Shown: piece by piece, positions 53,752 to 62,868 of the stretch
Position numbering within the stretch: the stretch's first letter is position 1
Layout of the letters: each line of letters starts with the position of its first letter
From: Cellulomonas telluris
Lineage (GTDB): Bacteria; Actinomycetota; Actinomycetes; Actinomycetales; Cellulomonadaceae
Assembly: GCF_004886325.1 (NCBI RefSeq)
Contig: NZ_QXFN01000002.1
Span: 248,001 to 312,000 of the forward strand
Direction of reading: 5' to 3'
DNA: 64,000 nt
Translations under genes and position numbers: made by a program
Notes under the pieces: generated by a model
The model's input: only the letters and a program-made list of their open reading frames with translations
What the model was told of the DNA's origin: nothing
Database searches by the model: none

Positions 53752-54576
53752 GTGCCCGAGTCGCCGAAGGTCCGTCGACGCGATGTCCGCCGCTGGCAGC
53801 AGCGGCGTCGTCGGCAGGGCCGGTGGGCCCGCCGGCTCGCACCCTTCGGCGTCGTGGCCGTGACGGCCGGGCTGGTCGTCGCCGTCGCGCCGGGGGCGCA
53901 GGCCCCCGCCGACGTCGTGACGGCCGCCGTCGACGTCGTCGACCGCGACCGCGGGACCGCGTCCCGCAGCGCGGTGCGCGAGGAGGCGACGCCCACTGCA
54001 GCGCCGACCGCGTCCGCGACGGCCGTGCCGACCCCGACCGCGCCCGCGCCGGTGCCCGCGGAGCCGACGGTCACCCCCGAGCCGGCCGCCGCGCCCCCGG
54101 CGGCGCCGTCCGCCGCTCCCTCCGCCGCGCCCGCGCCCGCCCCTGCCCCTGCGGCCCAGACGCCACCGCAGCAGGACCTCGCCGCGGCGCCGCAGGCTGC
54201 GGCCGCACCGGCACCGGCCGACGCCCTCGCCGCGCGGATCGTCGAGCTCACCAACGCCGAGCGCCGCGCCGCCGGGCTGGGTGACCTCGCCGTGTCGGCG
54301 TGCGCCGCCGAGCAGGCGCTGGCCCGCACGGCCGTGCTCGTCGCCGAGGGGCGGTTCGAGCACGACCCGCTGCAGCCGATCCTCGCGGCCTGCCGCGCGG
54401 GGACCGTCGGGGAGAACCTGTCGGTCGGCTACCCGACGGCCGAGGCCGCCGTGACCGGGTGGATGAACTCGTCCGGCCACCGGGCCAACATCCTGCGCAC
54501 GTCCTACCGGCAGATCGGCGTGGGCTGCACGTCCGGCCCGCGCGGGTGGCTGTGCGCGCAGGTGTTCCTGGGCTGA
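53752..54576 (+). CDS. Secreted CAP (SCP/PR1-like) domain protein
   Basis: 274 residues from a GTG. An Arg-rich N-terminus and a membrane segment (about 33-50) act as signal or anchor; a 100-residue Ala/Pro/Thr linker follows; the CAP domain is about 160-274 with LTNAERRAAGLGDL, FEHDP, GENLSVGYPTAEAAVTGWMNSSGHRANILRTSYRQIGVGC. Likely outside the cell or wall-associated. Two Cys pairs could form disulfides. Function in bacteria unclear. Confidence 0.88.
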   Translation: MPESPKVRRRDVRRWQQRRRRQGRWARRLAPFGVVAVTAGLVVAVAPGAQAPADVVTAAVDVVDRDRGTASRSAVREEATPTAAPTASATAVPTPTAPAPVPAEPTVTPEPAAAPPAAPSAAPSAAPAPAPAPAAQTPPQQDLAAAPQAAAAPAPADALAARIVELTNAERRAAGLGDLAVSACAAEQALARTAVLVAEGRFEHDPLQPILAACRAGTVGENLSVGYPTAEAAVTGWMNSSGHRANILRTSYRQIGVGCTSGPRGWLCAQVFLG

Positions 54577-54601
54577 CGTGCCGTGCGGGCCGCCGCCGGT
54601 G

Positions 54602-54886
54602 TCAGGCGCGGTCGGTGTCAGGCCCGAGCGTCGCGCCGGACCCGTCGGCGGCGAGCCGCCCGTGACGCCGCGCCCACTCGACGCCGGCGACGCCGACGAG
54701 CGCCCCCGCGGCGCAGACCCAGACGGCGTCCGTCGTCGCGACGCCCACCCGCCACAGGCCCGTCGTGACGAGCAGGGCGATCACCCAGGCGGCGGTGCCG
54801 GTGGCCATGACCCGACCGAGGTCGACGTCCAGCGGCGGGGGCGGCGTGCGCTGGGGGTGCAGGAGGACGTCGAGGAGGGAGCGCAC
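54602..54886 (-). CDS. DUF2530 small membrane protein
   Basis: 94 residues from a GTG next to a TAGCAT -10 box, so probably leaderless. PPPPLDVDLGRVMATGTAAWVIALLV followed by a second membrane segment and WARRHGRL fits DUF2530, an actinobacterial family of two-helix membrane proteins of unknown function. Lies 23 bases downstream of the phosphatase gene. Confidence 0.75.
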   Translation of the reverse strand: MRSLLDVLLHPQRTPPPPLDVDLGRVMATGTAAWVIALLVTTGLWRVGVATTDAVWVCAAGALVGVAGVEWARRHGRLAADGSGATLGPDTDRA

Positions 54887-54909
54887 GGGCCGATGCTAGT
54901 GCGCGCCGG

Positions 54910-55497
54910 TCAGCGCGAGGCGGCGGTCAGGGCGTCGGCGAGTGCGTCCACGGCCGGTGCGAGGGCGCCGAACGACTTCCGGTAGACGGCGTCCGACTGC
55001 CCGATCGGGTCGACCACGTCGTCGTCCCCGGGGCCCGCGAGGTGCCGGACGCCCGCCGCGAGCGCGGGCAGCGCGCGCACCCGCTCACCGGGCGTGGCAC
55101 CAGCGGCGGCGAGCGCGGCGGGGTCGACGTGCCGCAGCAACCGCTGCAGCTCGAGGAGGGTGAAGGTGCGCCGCACCACGGCCGGTGCCTGCTCCACCAC
55201 GGCCGATCGGTGCGCCCGCGTGAGCGTCAGCACCAGGTCGACGTCCCGCAGCACCGCCGGCGTCAGCTGCCGCGCCGCGAACCCCTCGGCGTCCGCGCCG
55301 GCACCCGTGATCAGCGGCACCATCGGCGAGCTCACGGGAGCCCCGACGACGGCTCGCGTACCGGCGGACTCGACCACGACGTCGGTTTCCGCCAGCCGCC
55401 GGCGCAGCAGCCGCTCGACCGCGGGGGAGCGGCAGATGTTGCCGGTGCACACCGTCAGGACGCGGGCGGGGTCGGGGGGAGTGGTCACGAGGGTCAT
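54910..55497 (-). CDS. Low-molecular-weight protein-tyrosine phosphatase
   Basis: 195 residues, ATG at 55497. The P-loop VCTGNICRSP holds nucleophile C17 and R23 (CX5R); the general acid is expected in the DDVVDPIGQS segment. In capsule systems such enzymes (Wzb/PtpA/CpsB) dephosphorylate BY-kinases; here the kinase candidate (30799-32097) has lost its motifs, so the target is uncertain. Divergent from the LCP genes, which suggests a link with wall polymers. Confidence 0.86.
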   Translation of the reverse strand: MTLVTTPPDPARVLTVCTGNICRSPAVERLLRRRLAETDVVVESAGTRAVVGAPVSSPMVPLITGAGADAEGFAARQLTPAVLRDVDLVLTLTRAHRSAVVEQAPAVVRRTFTLLELQRLLRHVDPAALAAAGATPGERVRALPALAAGVRHLAGPGDDDVVDPIGQSDAVYRKSFGALAPAVDALADALTAASR

Positions 55498-55504
55498 CCT
55501 GCCG

Positions 55505-55640
55505 CCGGACACGTCCGGCTTGCCTGTCGCGCGCCGGTGCGGGGCCGCACCCCGGATGCGCCCGCACGTGTGGACATCCGGCGAGGGTCCGCTGCAAGTC
55601 GGACATGTCCCGCGGCGACCGGCCCGGGGCGGCCTATCCT
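55505..55640. promoter_or_regulatory. Divergent promoter region with GGAC palindromes
   Basis: CCGGACACGTCCGG (55505-55518) has perfect 6-base arms, and CGGACATGTCC (55600-55610) contains the perfect palindrome GGACATGTCC. TATCCT (55635-55640) is the likely -10 box for the LCP gene, eight bases before its GTG. The first palindrome lies beside the phosphatase start. Confidence 0.45.
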
Positions 55641-55648
55641 CGGCAACC

Positions 55649-56713
55649 GTGCCCGCCCACGCCTCCGCCTCTCAGCGTTCCCGCTCGCGCCGCGCGCTCG
55701 TGATCGTCCTCGTCCTCGTCCTCGCACTCGCCGGTGCCGCCGTTGCCGCGACCTGGGGCGTCCAGCGGTGGCTCGCCGGGCAGGTGGAGCACATCGGCGA
55801 CCCGTTCGCCTCGATCACCGAGCGTCCGCAGCCGGCCGCGTCCGCCGCCCCCGGTGCGCAGGACGACACGCTCGGCGGGGCGATGAACATCCTCGTGCTC
55901 GGCTCGGACTCGCGGATCTCCGCGGGCGACCCGAACCAGTGGGAGCAGGGCGCGCAGCGCACCGACACGATCATGCTCGTCCACCTGCCGGCGGCCCGGG
56001 ACGCGGCGTACGTCATGTCGTTCCCCCGCGACTCGTGGGTCGACGTCCCGGGGTACGGGGAGCAGAAGATCAACGCCGCGTTCTCCTACGGCGGGCCGGC
56101 GCTGCTCATCCAGACCATCGAGCAGCTGACGCAGGTGCGCGTCGACCACTTCGTCGTCACGGACTTCGAGTCGTTCGTGCGGATCACCGACGCCCTCGGC
56201 GGGGTGCGCATGACCCTCACGCAGGACCTGGCGGTAGGGGGCACCGTGGTGCCGGCCGGCAAGCAGCAGCTGCTGACCGGCGAGCAGGCCCTGCGGTTCG
56301 TCCGCGAGCGCAAGACGCTGGCGCGCGGCGACTTCGACCGCGTGCAGCGGCAGCAGGCGTGGATGCGCGCCATCGTGGCGAAGATGCGCAACGACGGCAC
56401 GCTGCACAACCCGGTGACGTCGGCCCGCTTCCTCGACGTGGTGAGCCGTTCGGTGGCGACGGACGACGGGCTGGACCAGGCCGTGATGCGGGACCTGCAG
56501 GACCGCGCGAAGGACCTGGGGTCCACGGACCTGACGTTCTTCACGGTGCCGTTCGAGGGCACGGGACGCAGCCCGGACGGCGCGCAGAGCATCGTGGTGC
56601 TGGACCGCGCGGCGCTCGACCCGCTGATGGCGGCGGTCGCGTCCGACACCCTCGGCCCCTACCTGGAGGCGAACCAGGGCTCGCTCGACGTGCTGCCGCC
56701 GGTGGTCGAGTGA
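55649..56713 (+). CDS. LytR-CpsA-Psr (LCP) family protein 1
   Basis: 354 residues from a GTG. An N-terminal membrane anchor (about 16-35) leads to the LCP domain: MNILVLGSDSR, RTDTIMLVHLP, SFPRDSWVDVPGYGEQKINAAFSYGG and RFVRERKTLARGDFDRVQRQQ carry the Asp and Arg residues that bind polyprenyl pyrophosphate. LCP enzymes attach wall teichoic acid, arabinogalactan or capsule to peptidoglycan. Followed by a second LCP gene in GTGA overlap. Confidence 0.92.
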   Translation: MPAHASASQRSRSRRALVIVLVLVLALAGAAVAATWGVQRWLAGQVEHIGDPFASITERPQPAASAAPGAQDDTLGGAMNILVLGSDSRISAGDPNQWEQGAQRTDTIMLVHLPAARDAAYVMSFPRDSWVDVPGYGEQKINAAFSYGGPALLIQTIEQLTQVRVDHFVVTDFESFVRITDALGGVRMTLTQDLAVGGTVVPAGKQQLLTGEQALRFVRERKTLARGDFDRVQRQQAWMRAIVAKMRNDGTLHNPVTSARFLDVVSRSVATDDGLDQAVMRDLQDRAKDLGSTDLTFFTVPFEGTGRSPDGAQSIVVLDRAALDPLMAAVASDTLGPYLEANQGSLDVLPPVVE

Positions 56714-57693
56714 GGCTGCGCCGCGTGGCTGCCGCGCTCGTCGCCGTCGCCGCGCTGGTCGGGTGCACGACAGGGCCGGCCCCGGCGCCGACGCCGGGCG
56801 TGACCACCGTCGCGTCGTCGGTCGCCGCGGAGAGGACGGCCGCGCCGACCCCGACCCCGAGCCCCACGGCGCAGGACCCGTTCCCCGCGGGACCGGTCAA
56901 CGTGCTGCTCGTCGGCACGGACTCGCGCGACCCGGCCGACCTGACGGGCAACGCCGACGCGATCCTGCTCGTCCACGTGCCCGCCGACCGTGCCTCGGCG
57001 TACCTCGTCTCGTTCACGCGGGACATGTGGGTGCCGATCCCCGAGCTCGGCGAGGGCAAGATCAACGCGGCGTTCGCGCGCGGCGGGACGCAGACGCTCG
57101 TCGACACGGTGTCGGGCCTGCTCGGCGGGGCGCCGGTCGACTACGTCGTGCAGTCGAACTTCGCGGGGTTCATCGCGCTGACGCGCGCGCTGGGCGGGTT
57201 CGAGGTCGACAACAAGCACCACTCGACCGTGACGGTGCAGAGCACGGGCCGCGTCGTCGACTTCCCCGCGGGGCGGATCACGCTCAGCGGCACGGACGGG
57301 CTCATCTACGTGCGCGAGCGCAAGCGGCTGCCGTTGGGCGACCTCGACCGCACGGAGCGCCAGCGCGCGGCGCTCGTCGGGATGATGGACAAGGTGGCGG
57401 AGATCTCCGAGGACCCCGTGGCGCTGGCCCAGCTGCTGCCGCACGTCGTGGGCAACGTGAAGATCACGGGTGACCTCGACGCCGCGGACGTCGCCGCGCT
57501 CGTGCCGTTGGTGCGCACGCTCGAGCGGGAGGACGTGGTCGGGCTCATGGCGCCGATCACGGGGTTCGGCAGCCGTGGCGGGGCGTCGGTCAACGTGGTC
57601 GACGAGGCGCGGATGGCCGAGCTCGGGGCGGCGGTGCGGGCGGACGACCTGGCGGGGTACGTCGCGCGGCACGGCACCGACTACGCACCGTGA
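56710..57693 (+). CDS. LCP-family lipoprotein 2
   Basis: 327 residues. The signal VAALVGC (lipidated C19 or so) replaces the usual transmembrane anchor. LCP motifs NVLLVGTDSRDP, NADAILLVHVP, SFTRDMWVPIPELGEGKINAAFARGG and YVRERKRLPLGDLDRTERQR are intact, so the enzyme is probably active. A lipid-anchored LCP is less common than the membrane-anchored form. Possibly specialised for another polymer than its neighbour. Confidence 0.9.
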   Translation: MRLRRVAAALVAVAALVGCTTGPAPAPTPGVTTVASSVAAERTAAPTPTPSPTAQDPFPAGPVNVLLVGTDSRDPADLTGNADAILLVHVPADRASAYLVSFTRDMWVPIPELGEGKINAAFARGGTQTLVDTVSGLLGGAPVDYVVQSNFAGFIALTRALGGFEVDNKHHSTVTVQSTGRVVDFPAGRITLSGTDGLIYVRERKRLPLGDLDRTERQRAALVGMMDKVAEISEDPVALAQLLPHVVGNVKITGDLDAADVAALVPLVRTLEREDVVGLMAPITGFGSRGGASVNVVDEARMAELGAAVRADDLAGYVARHGTDYAP

Positions 57694-57714
57694 GGGATTC
57701 CACCCGCACGATTT

Positions 57715-57728
57715 CGGACAGTTGTCCG
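57715..57728 (+). promoter_or_regulatory. Palindrome ahead of the second polysaccharide cluster
   Basis: CGGACA-GT-TGTCCG has perfect 6-base arms, located 140 bases before the glycosyltransferase GTG at 57868 in an otherwise featureless 174-base gap. Similar palindromes are at 55600 and, less exactly, 44711. Confidence 0.4.
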
Positions 57729-57867
57729 GATTTGCCTGTCCATCAGGTCCTCCGGCCCTCATCGCAGCCGATCACGGCCGTTACAGTCCTGGCAGACCTT
57801 GCTGATGCGATTCGGCGTCTGCTGCTCCCGGCCCGGGGGTGCGACGCCGGCGAGGGGACAGGACGGC

Positions 57868-59757
57868 GTGGACGTCGACGCGTGGCGCAGGGCCTTCTGG
57901 CACCTGCGACACGGTGGACCCCGCGGACTGCGCCGCCATCTGAGACGCACCCGCGCGCACGGCGGTGCGGCCGCCGGCGTCCGGGCCGCCGCGACGCGTG
58001 ACGGCCGCCTGACGTTCCCGGCGTGGCCCGTCCCGGAGGCGCCGCTGCGCCGCGCGGGCCTGCGCGTGGCCGTCGTCCTCGACGACTTCTCCCGGCTCGC
58101 CCTCGCCTACGAGTGGCAGCAGGTCGAGGTGACCCCGGCGGACTGGCGCCGCCGGCTCGAGGCCGAGCCGGTGGACCTGCTGTTCGTCGAGTCGGCGTGG
58201 GCCGGCAACGGCGGGGCGTGGCGGTACCACCTGACGGGCACGAACGGGCCCCGCCGCGAGCTCGTGGACCTCGTCACGTGGTGCCACGAGCACGGCGTCC
58301 CGACGGTGTTCTGGAACAAGGAGGACCCCGTCCACCACGCCGACTTCCTCGACACGGCGCGCCTGTTCGACCACGTCTGGACGAGCGACGTCGACATGGT
58401 CGACCGGTACCGCGAGGCGCTCGGGCACGACCGCGTCGGTGTCCTGCCGTTCGCGGCGCAGCCCGCGCTGCACAGCCCCGTGCGCCGCGGCCCGGGCACC
58501 GCCGAGCGGGACGTCGCGTTCGCCGGCATGTGGTTCTCGCACCGCCACCCGGAGCGCCGCGCGCAGCTCGAGATGCTGCTCGGCGCGGCGCTGCGCGCGT
58601 CCGACCGGATGTCGGCGGGCCTGGAGATCTTCTCCCGTCAGCTCGGCGGGGACGAGCGCTACCAGTTCCCGGCGCCGTTCGACGCGCGCGTCGTCGGGTC
58701 GCTCGACTACCCCGCGATGCTCAGCGCCTACCGGGCGTACAAGGTGTTCCTCAACGTCAACACCGTCGTCACGTCGCCCAGCATGTGCGCGCGCCGCATC
58801 TTCGAGATCACCGCCTCCGGCACGCCCGTGGTGAGCACCCCGAGCCCCGCGATCGACGCGCTGTTCCCCCGCGACGAGGTGGTGCAGGTCGCCGAGCCCG
58901 CGGAGGCGGAGGTGACCCTGCGCGCGCTGGTGCGCAACGGCGAGCTGCGCGACCGCATGGTGCACCGCGCGCAGCGGCGCATCTGGGCGGGGCACACGTA
59001 CGCGCACCGCGTGGACGAGGTGCTGCGCGGCGCCGGGCTGCGGTCATACGCGGTCACGGGGCAGCGGCCGGCCGTCACCGCGCTCGTGTCGTCGAACCGG
59101 CCGGGGCAGCTCGACCACGTCCTGGCGACGCTCGGGGCGCAGGAGGGCGTCGACGTGCAGCTCGCGTTCCTGGCGCACGGCTGGGACGCGGACGCCGACG
59201 CCCTGCGGGGCGCCGCCGCCGACCTCGGGCTCCGCGACGTCGTCGTGCTCCACGCCGACGCCGACGTCCCGCTGGGGGAGTGCCTCAACCGGCTCGTCAC
59301 GGCTGCCGATGCCCCCGTGGTGGCCAAGATCGACGACGACGACGTCTACGGCCCGCGCTACCTGGCCGACCAGGTGCACGCCCTCGGGTACAGCGGCGCC
59401 GGCGTCGTCGGCAAGCAGGCCCACTACGTGCAGCTGCGCGGCGCCGGTGTGCTGGCGCTGCGGTTCGGCGAGCGCGAGCACCGCTTCACCGACTTCGTCA
59501 TGGGACCGACGATCGTCGCCCGCCGCGAGGTCGCCCTGGCCGTGCCCTTCCCGGCCGTCGGCCGGGGCGAGGACACGGGCTTCCTGGCCGGCGTGGTCGA
59601 CGCCGGCACGTCCGTCTACGCGGCGGACCGGTTCAACTTCGTCCAGGTGCGCAGCGGCGACGCTGCCGCGCACACCTGGGCGGTCAGCGACGCCGAGATC
59701 CTGGCCGGCGCCGACGTTCAGGTGGTCGGGCACGGGCTCGACCACGCGATGGTGTGA
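57868..59757 (+). CDS. Two-domain glycosyltransferase (CgeB-like plus GT2-like)
   Basis: 629 residues from a GTG after GAGGGGACAGGA. The first 390 residues form a GT-B/CgeB-like unit (PVDLLFVESAWAGNGGAW, VFWNKEDPVHHADF, MWFSHRHPERRAQL, FEITASGTPVVSTPS); from about 400 a GT2-like domain follows (VTALVSSNRPGQLDHVL, VVAKIDDDDVYGPRYLADQ, RGEDTGFLAGVV), with DDDD as its metal motif. The fusion could add two sugars in sequence. First gene of the right-hand cluster. Confidence 0.82.
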   Translation: MDVDAWRRAFWHLRHGGPRGLRRHLRRTRAHGGAAAGVRAAATRDGRLTFPAWPVPEAPLRRAGLRVAVVLDDFSRLALAYEWQQVEVTPADWRRRLEAEPVDLLFVESAWAGNGGAWRYHLTGTNGPRRELVDLVTWCHEHGVPTVFWNKEDPVHHADFLDTARLFDHVWTSDVDMVDRYREALGHDRVGVLPFAAQPALHSPVRRGPGTAERDVAFAGMWFSHRHPERRAQLEMLLGAALRASDRMSAGLEIFSRQLGGDERYQFPAPFDARVVGSLDYPAMLSAYRAYKVFLNVNTVVTSPSMCARRIFEITASGTPVVSTPSPAIDALFPRDEVVQVAEPAEAEVTLRALVRNGELRDRMVHRAQRRIWAGHTYAHRVDEVLRGAGLRSYAVTGQRPAVTALVSSNRPGQLDHVLATLGAQEGVDVQLAFLAHGWDADADALRGAAADLGLRDVVVLHADADVPLGECLNRLVTAADAPVVAKIDDDDVYGPRYLADQVHALGYSGAGVVGKQAHYVQLRGAGVLALRFGEREHRFTDFVMGPTIVARREVALAVPFPAVGRGEDTGFLAGVVDAGTSVYAADRFNFVQVRSGDAAAHTWAVSDAEILAGADVQVVGHGLDHAMV

Positions 59758-59768
59758 GGACGAGACGC

Positions 59769-61040
59769 ATGACTCCGACGATGAGCGGCCCGAGCCCGGT
59801 GGTCGCCGTGATCGGGCTGGGCTACATCGGCCTGCCGACGGCGGCGATCCTGGCGACCCACGGGGCCGAGGTGATCGGCGTGGACGTCAACCCGGGCACG
59901 GTCGACGCGGTGAACCGCGGGGAGGTGCCGTTCGTCGAGCCCGACCTCGAGATCTCGGTCGCCGGCGCGGTCTCGCAGGGGCGTCTGCGCGCCGAGACGA
60001 AGACGCCGCCGGCGGACGTCTACGTCGTCGCCGTGCCGACGCCGTTCGCCGACGACTACGCCGCGGACCTCTCGTACATCGAGGCGGCCGCGGACGGAAT
60101 CGCCCCGCAGCTGCGCGGCGGCGAGCTCGTCATCCTCGAGTCGACGTCCCCGCCCGGGGCGACGAAGCACATGGCCGACCGGATACTCGCCGACCGGCCC
60201 GACCTGTCGCTCGACGGCTCGGGCGGGCGGCCGGTGGTGCACTTCGCGCACTGCCCCGAGCGGGTGCTGCCGGGGCGGGTCATGGTGGAGCTCGTGACCA
60301 ACGACCGGATCGTCGGCGGGCTGACCCGGGTGGCGGCCGAGAAGGCGCGGGACCTCTACGCGACCTTCTGCCAGGGCAAGATCATCCTTTCCGACGCCGT
60401 CACCGCCGAGCTGGCGAAGCTCGTCGAGAACTCCTACCGCGACGTCAACATCGCCTTCGCGAACGAGCTCTCGGTCATCTGCGAGAAGCTCGGCGTGGAC
60501 GTGTGGGAGCTCATCGACCTCGCCAACCACCACCCCCGCGTGAACATCCTGCAGCCGGGTCCCGGGGTGGGCGGCCACTGCATCGCGGTGGACCCGTGGT
60601 TCATCGTGTCGTCGGCGCCGGAGGAGGCGCGGCTGATCCGGACCGCGCGCGAGGTGAACGACGCGAAGCCGGAGGTCGTCATCGAGCGCGTCGTCCAGAA
60701 GGCCGGGCGCTTCCGCTCGCCGCGCATCGCGGCGCTGGGTCTGGCGTTCAAGCCCGACATCGACGACCTGCGGGAGTCGCCGGCACGGCGGATCGTGGCC
60801 GAGCTCGCGGATCGGCTGCCCGAGGCGCAGATCGACGTGGTCGAGCCGCACATCGAGGAGCTGCCGCGTGAGCTCGCGGCCCGTGACCGGATCGGGCTGG
60901 CGAAGCTGGAGGAGGCGGTGGACGTCGCCGACATCGTCCTGCTGCTCGTGGACCACACCCAGTTCAAGGACGCGGACCAGCAGACGCTCGGCCTGGCCGA
61001 GAAGGTGGTGATCGACACGCGTGGCGTCTGGCGTGGCTAG
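59769..61040 (+). CDS. wecC: UDP-N-acetyl-D-mannosamine dehydrogenase-like protein
   Basis: 423 residues. Rossmann motif AVIGLGYIGLPTA (13-25), catalytic C271 in GPGVGGHCIAVDP, and VENSYRDVNIAFANELSVICEKLG and GLAFKPDIDDLRESPA are diagnostic of the UDP-GlcNAc/ManNAc dehydrogenase (WecC/WbpA) branch. It oxidises the C6 alcohol of a UDP-hexosamine to a carboxylate with NAD, giving an acidic sugar. Implies a uronic-acid-containing polymer. The heparinase-like gene starts inside its 3' end. Confidence 0.9.
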   Translation: MTPTMSGPSPVVAVIGLGYIGLPTAAILATHGAEVIGVDVNPGTVDAVNRGEVPFVEPDLEISVAGAVSQGRLRAETKTPPADVYVVAVPTPFADDYAADLSYIEAAADGIAPQLRGGELVILESTSPPGATKHMADRILADRPDLSLDGSGGRPVVHFAHCPERVLPGRVMVELVTNDRIVGGLTRVAAEKARDLYATFCQGKIILSDAVTAELAKLVENSYRDVNIAFANELSVICEKLGVDVWELIDLANHHPRVNILQPGPGVGGHCIAVDPWFIVSSAPEEARLIRTAREVNDAKPEVVIERVVQKAGRFRSPRIAALGLAFKPDIDDLRESPARRIVAELADRLPEAQIDVVEPHIEELPRELAARDRIGLAKLEEAVDVADIVLLLVDHTQFKDADQQTLGLAEKVVIDTRGVWRG

Positions 61041-62868
61041 CCGGGCCCCGCGGCCGGCAGGAGACTGGACGCTGCCGTCGCCGCGTCCCCTTTCCTGGCC
61101 GGTCGCCCTGGCGCGACTCGCGAGGACGGACGACCGCCGTCCCCGTGTCGTGGGTGCGGACACCTTCACCGAGCACCCCGAGACCTCCGCCGCTGCCGTC
61201 ATGAGCGAGGGGTGGCGCCATGCGGAGTTCCCGCCGGTCGACCTCGCGCTGCCCATCGACTGGGACACGGCGGCCACGGACAACCGCAGCTGGGGCTTCC
61301 ACCTGCACACCTGGTCGTTCCTTGACCCGGTGGTCCGCGAGTGGACGGTCCGCGGCCGAGACGACCTGCTGGGGTGGTGTCTCGACCGCGCGGTGTCGTG
61401 GCTCGCTGCGCACGTCGACGGACACGCACCCCGGACGGATCGCGCTCCCATGGCGTGGTACGACATGGCGCTGTCCCTCCGAGCGCCACGGCTCGTGTGG
61501 CTGCTGCGGGAGACGCTGTCCCGCGACCCCGACGACGAGCGCCTGGAGGTCCTCTACCGCGGGGTGCTCGCGCACCAGAAGGCGCTCGGCGCGGGGGAGG
61601 CGTTCAACCCGCGCAACAACCACGGCTTCTACACGGCGGTGGGGCAGATCACCCTCGCCCGCGAGGTGCGGCCGCTTCCCGGCATGGCTGCGCTGGAGCG
61701 CCAGGGCCGTCAGCGGCTCGCCGAGGTTGCGGCGACGCAGTTCCTCGACGACGGCGGCCACTCGGAGCACTCCCCGGAGTACCACCGCATGCTGGTCCGC
61801 GACTTCCGGCGCGCCGAGCGCTCGGGGTTGGTCACGGACCCGACGCTACGTGCGCGCCTGGCGCGCTCGGACGCGCTCCTCTCGTGGATGGTGCAGCCGA
61901 ACGGTCATCTCGTGCAGTTCGGAGACACCTCCGCGGTGGAGGTGGACCCGTCCGAGCTGGCCGACGTCGGAGACCGGGTCTCGGCTGCCGGCGGCTCCTC
62001 GGACGGGCCGGTGGCAGCCGCCTTCCCCACGAGCGGCTACGCGTTCGCGCGTACGGGCGCGCCCGGACGTGGCGGCGCTTACGTCGCCCTCATGGCGGCC
62101 TTCCACTCCCGAGCCCACAAGCACGCGGACGATGCGGTGCTGGTCTGGCACGACCGCGGGCACGAGTGGCTCGTGGACGCCGGCCGCTACGGGTACGCGG
62201 ACCTGCTGCCGGCCGACTCACCGCTGCGTCTGCACGGGTTCTACTACGGCACACCCGAACGTCAGTACGTCGAGTCCACGCGTGCCCACACGACGGTCGA
62301 GTGCGACGGTCAGGATCACGGACGGCGCGACCGCAAGCCGTACGGGGCGGGCGGCGTCGGCTGCCAGGTGGTGGACGGCCATGCGCGGCTCGAGGCCACC
62401 GTGGACCACGGCGGCTGGAGGCACCGCCGTGTCGTGGTCACCCGTCCCGGCGAGTGGCTGCTCCTCGTCGACGACGTCGACGCCACGGACGGCGACGAGC
62501 ACGTGTTCCGGTCCTGGCTCACGATGCCGGGCGAGCTGGTCGTCCGCACGGCTCCGAACTCCGGGACGGTACGGGCCGTGCACCCGGCCACCCAGGAACG
62601 TGTGTGGATCCGCTCGTTCGCCGACGACAGCCCGATCACCCCCGTGTCGGCGCAGACCGAGCCGCAGCTGCAGGGATGGCGCTCACGCCGCGATCGTGAA
62701 CTCACACCGGCGTGGTCGCTCGGCCGCCGGACCCGGCCCACACGTCGGCACACGTTCGTCGTCCTGCTGCAGCTCGGTCCGGAGCCTCCGCGCCTTGTGC
62801 CGGACCACCCGTTCCAGGAGACGGGCCGATCGCGCGGCACGTCCCGTCCGAGCAGTCCGGCCCCGTGA
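61021..62868 (+). CDS. Heparinase II/III-like (alginate-lyase-type) protein
   Basis: 615 residues from a GTG overlapping wecC by 20 bases; GTG at 61033 is an alternative start. An all-helical toroid half (about 60-330; NPRNNHGFYTAVGQ, GGHSEHSPEYHRML) and a beta half (AFHSRAHKHADDAVLVWHDRGHEWLVDAGRYGY) match the heparinase II/III family of polysaccharide lyases. No signal peptide can be seen, although most lyases are exported. In surface-polymer clusters such proteins act with PaaK-like partners. Codon use is slightly less extreme than that of the neighbours. Confidence 0.85.
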   Translation: MASGVASRAPRPAGDWTLPSPRPLSWPVALARLARTDDRRPRVVGADTFTEHPETSAAAVMSEGWRHAEFPPVDLALPIDWDTAATDNRSWGFHLHTWSFLDPVVREWTVRGRDDLLGWCLDRAVSWLAAHVDGHAPRTDRAPMAWYDMALSLRAPRLVWLLRETLSRDPDDERLEVLYRGVLAHQKALGAGEAFNPRNNHGFYTAVGQITLAREVRPLPGMAALERQGRQRLAEVAATQFLDDGGHSEHSPEYHRMLVRDFRRAERSGLVTDPTLRARLARSDALLSWMVQPNGHLVQFGDTSAVEVDPSELADVGDRVSAAGGSSDGPVAAAFPTSGYAFARTGAPGRGGAYVALMAAFHSRAHKHADDAVLVWHDRGHEWLVDAGRYGYADLLPADSPLRLHGFYYGTPERQYVESTRAHTTVECDGQDHGRRDRKPYGAGGVGCQVVDGHARLEATVDHGGWRHRRVVVTRPGEWLLLVDDVDATDGDEHVFRSWLTMPGELVVRTAPNSGTVRAVHPATQERVWIRSFADDSPITPVSAQTEPQLQGWRSRRDRELTPAWSLGRRTRPTRRHTFVVLLQLGPEPPRLVPDHPFQETGRSRGTSRPSSPAP

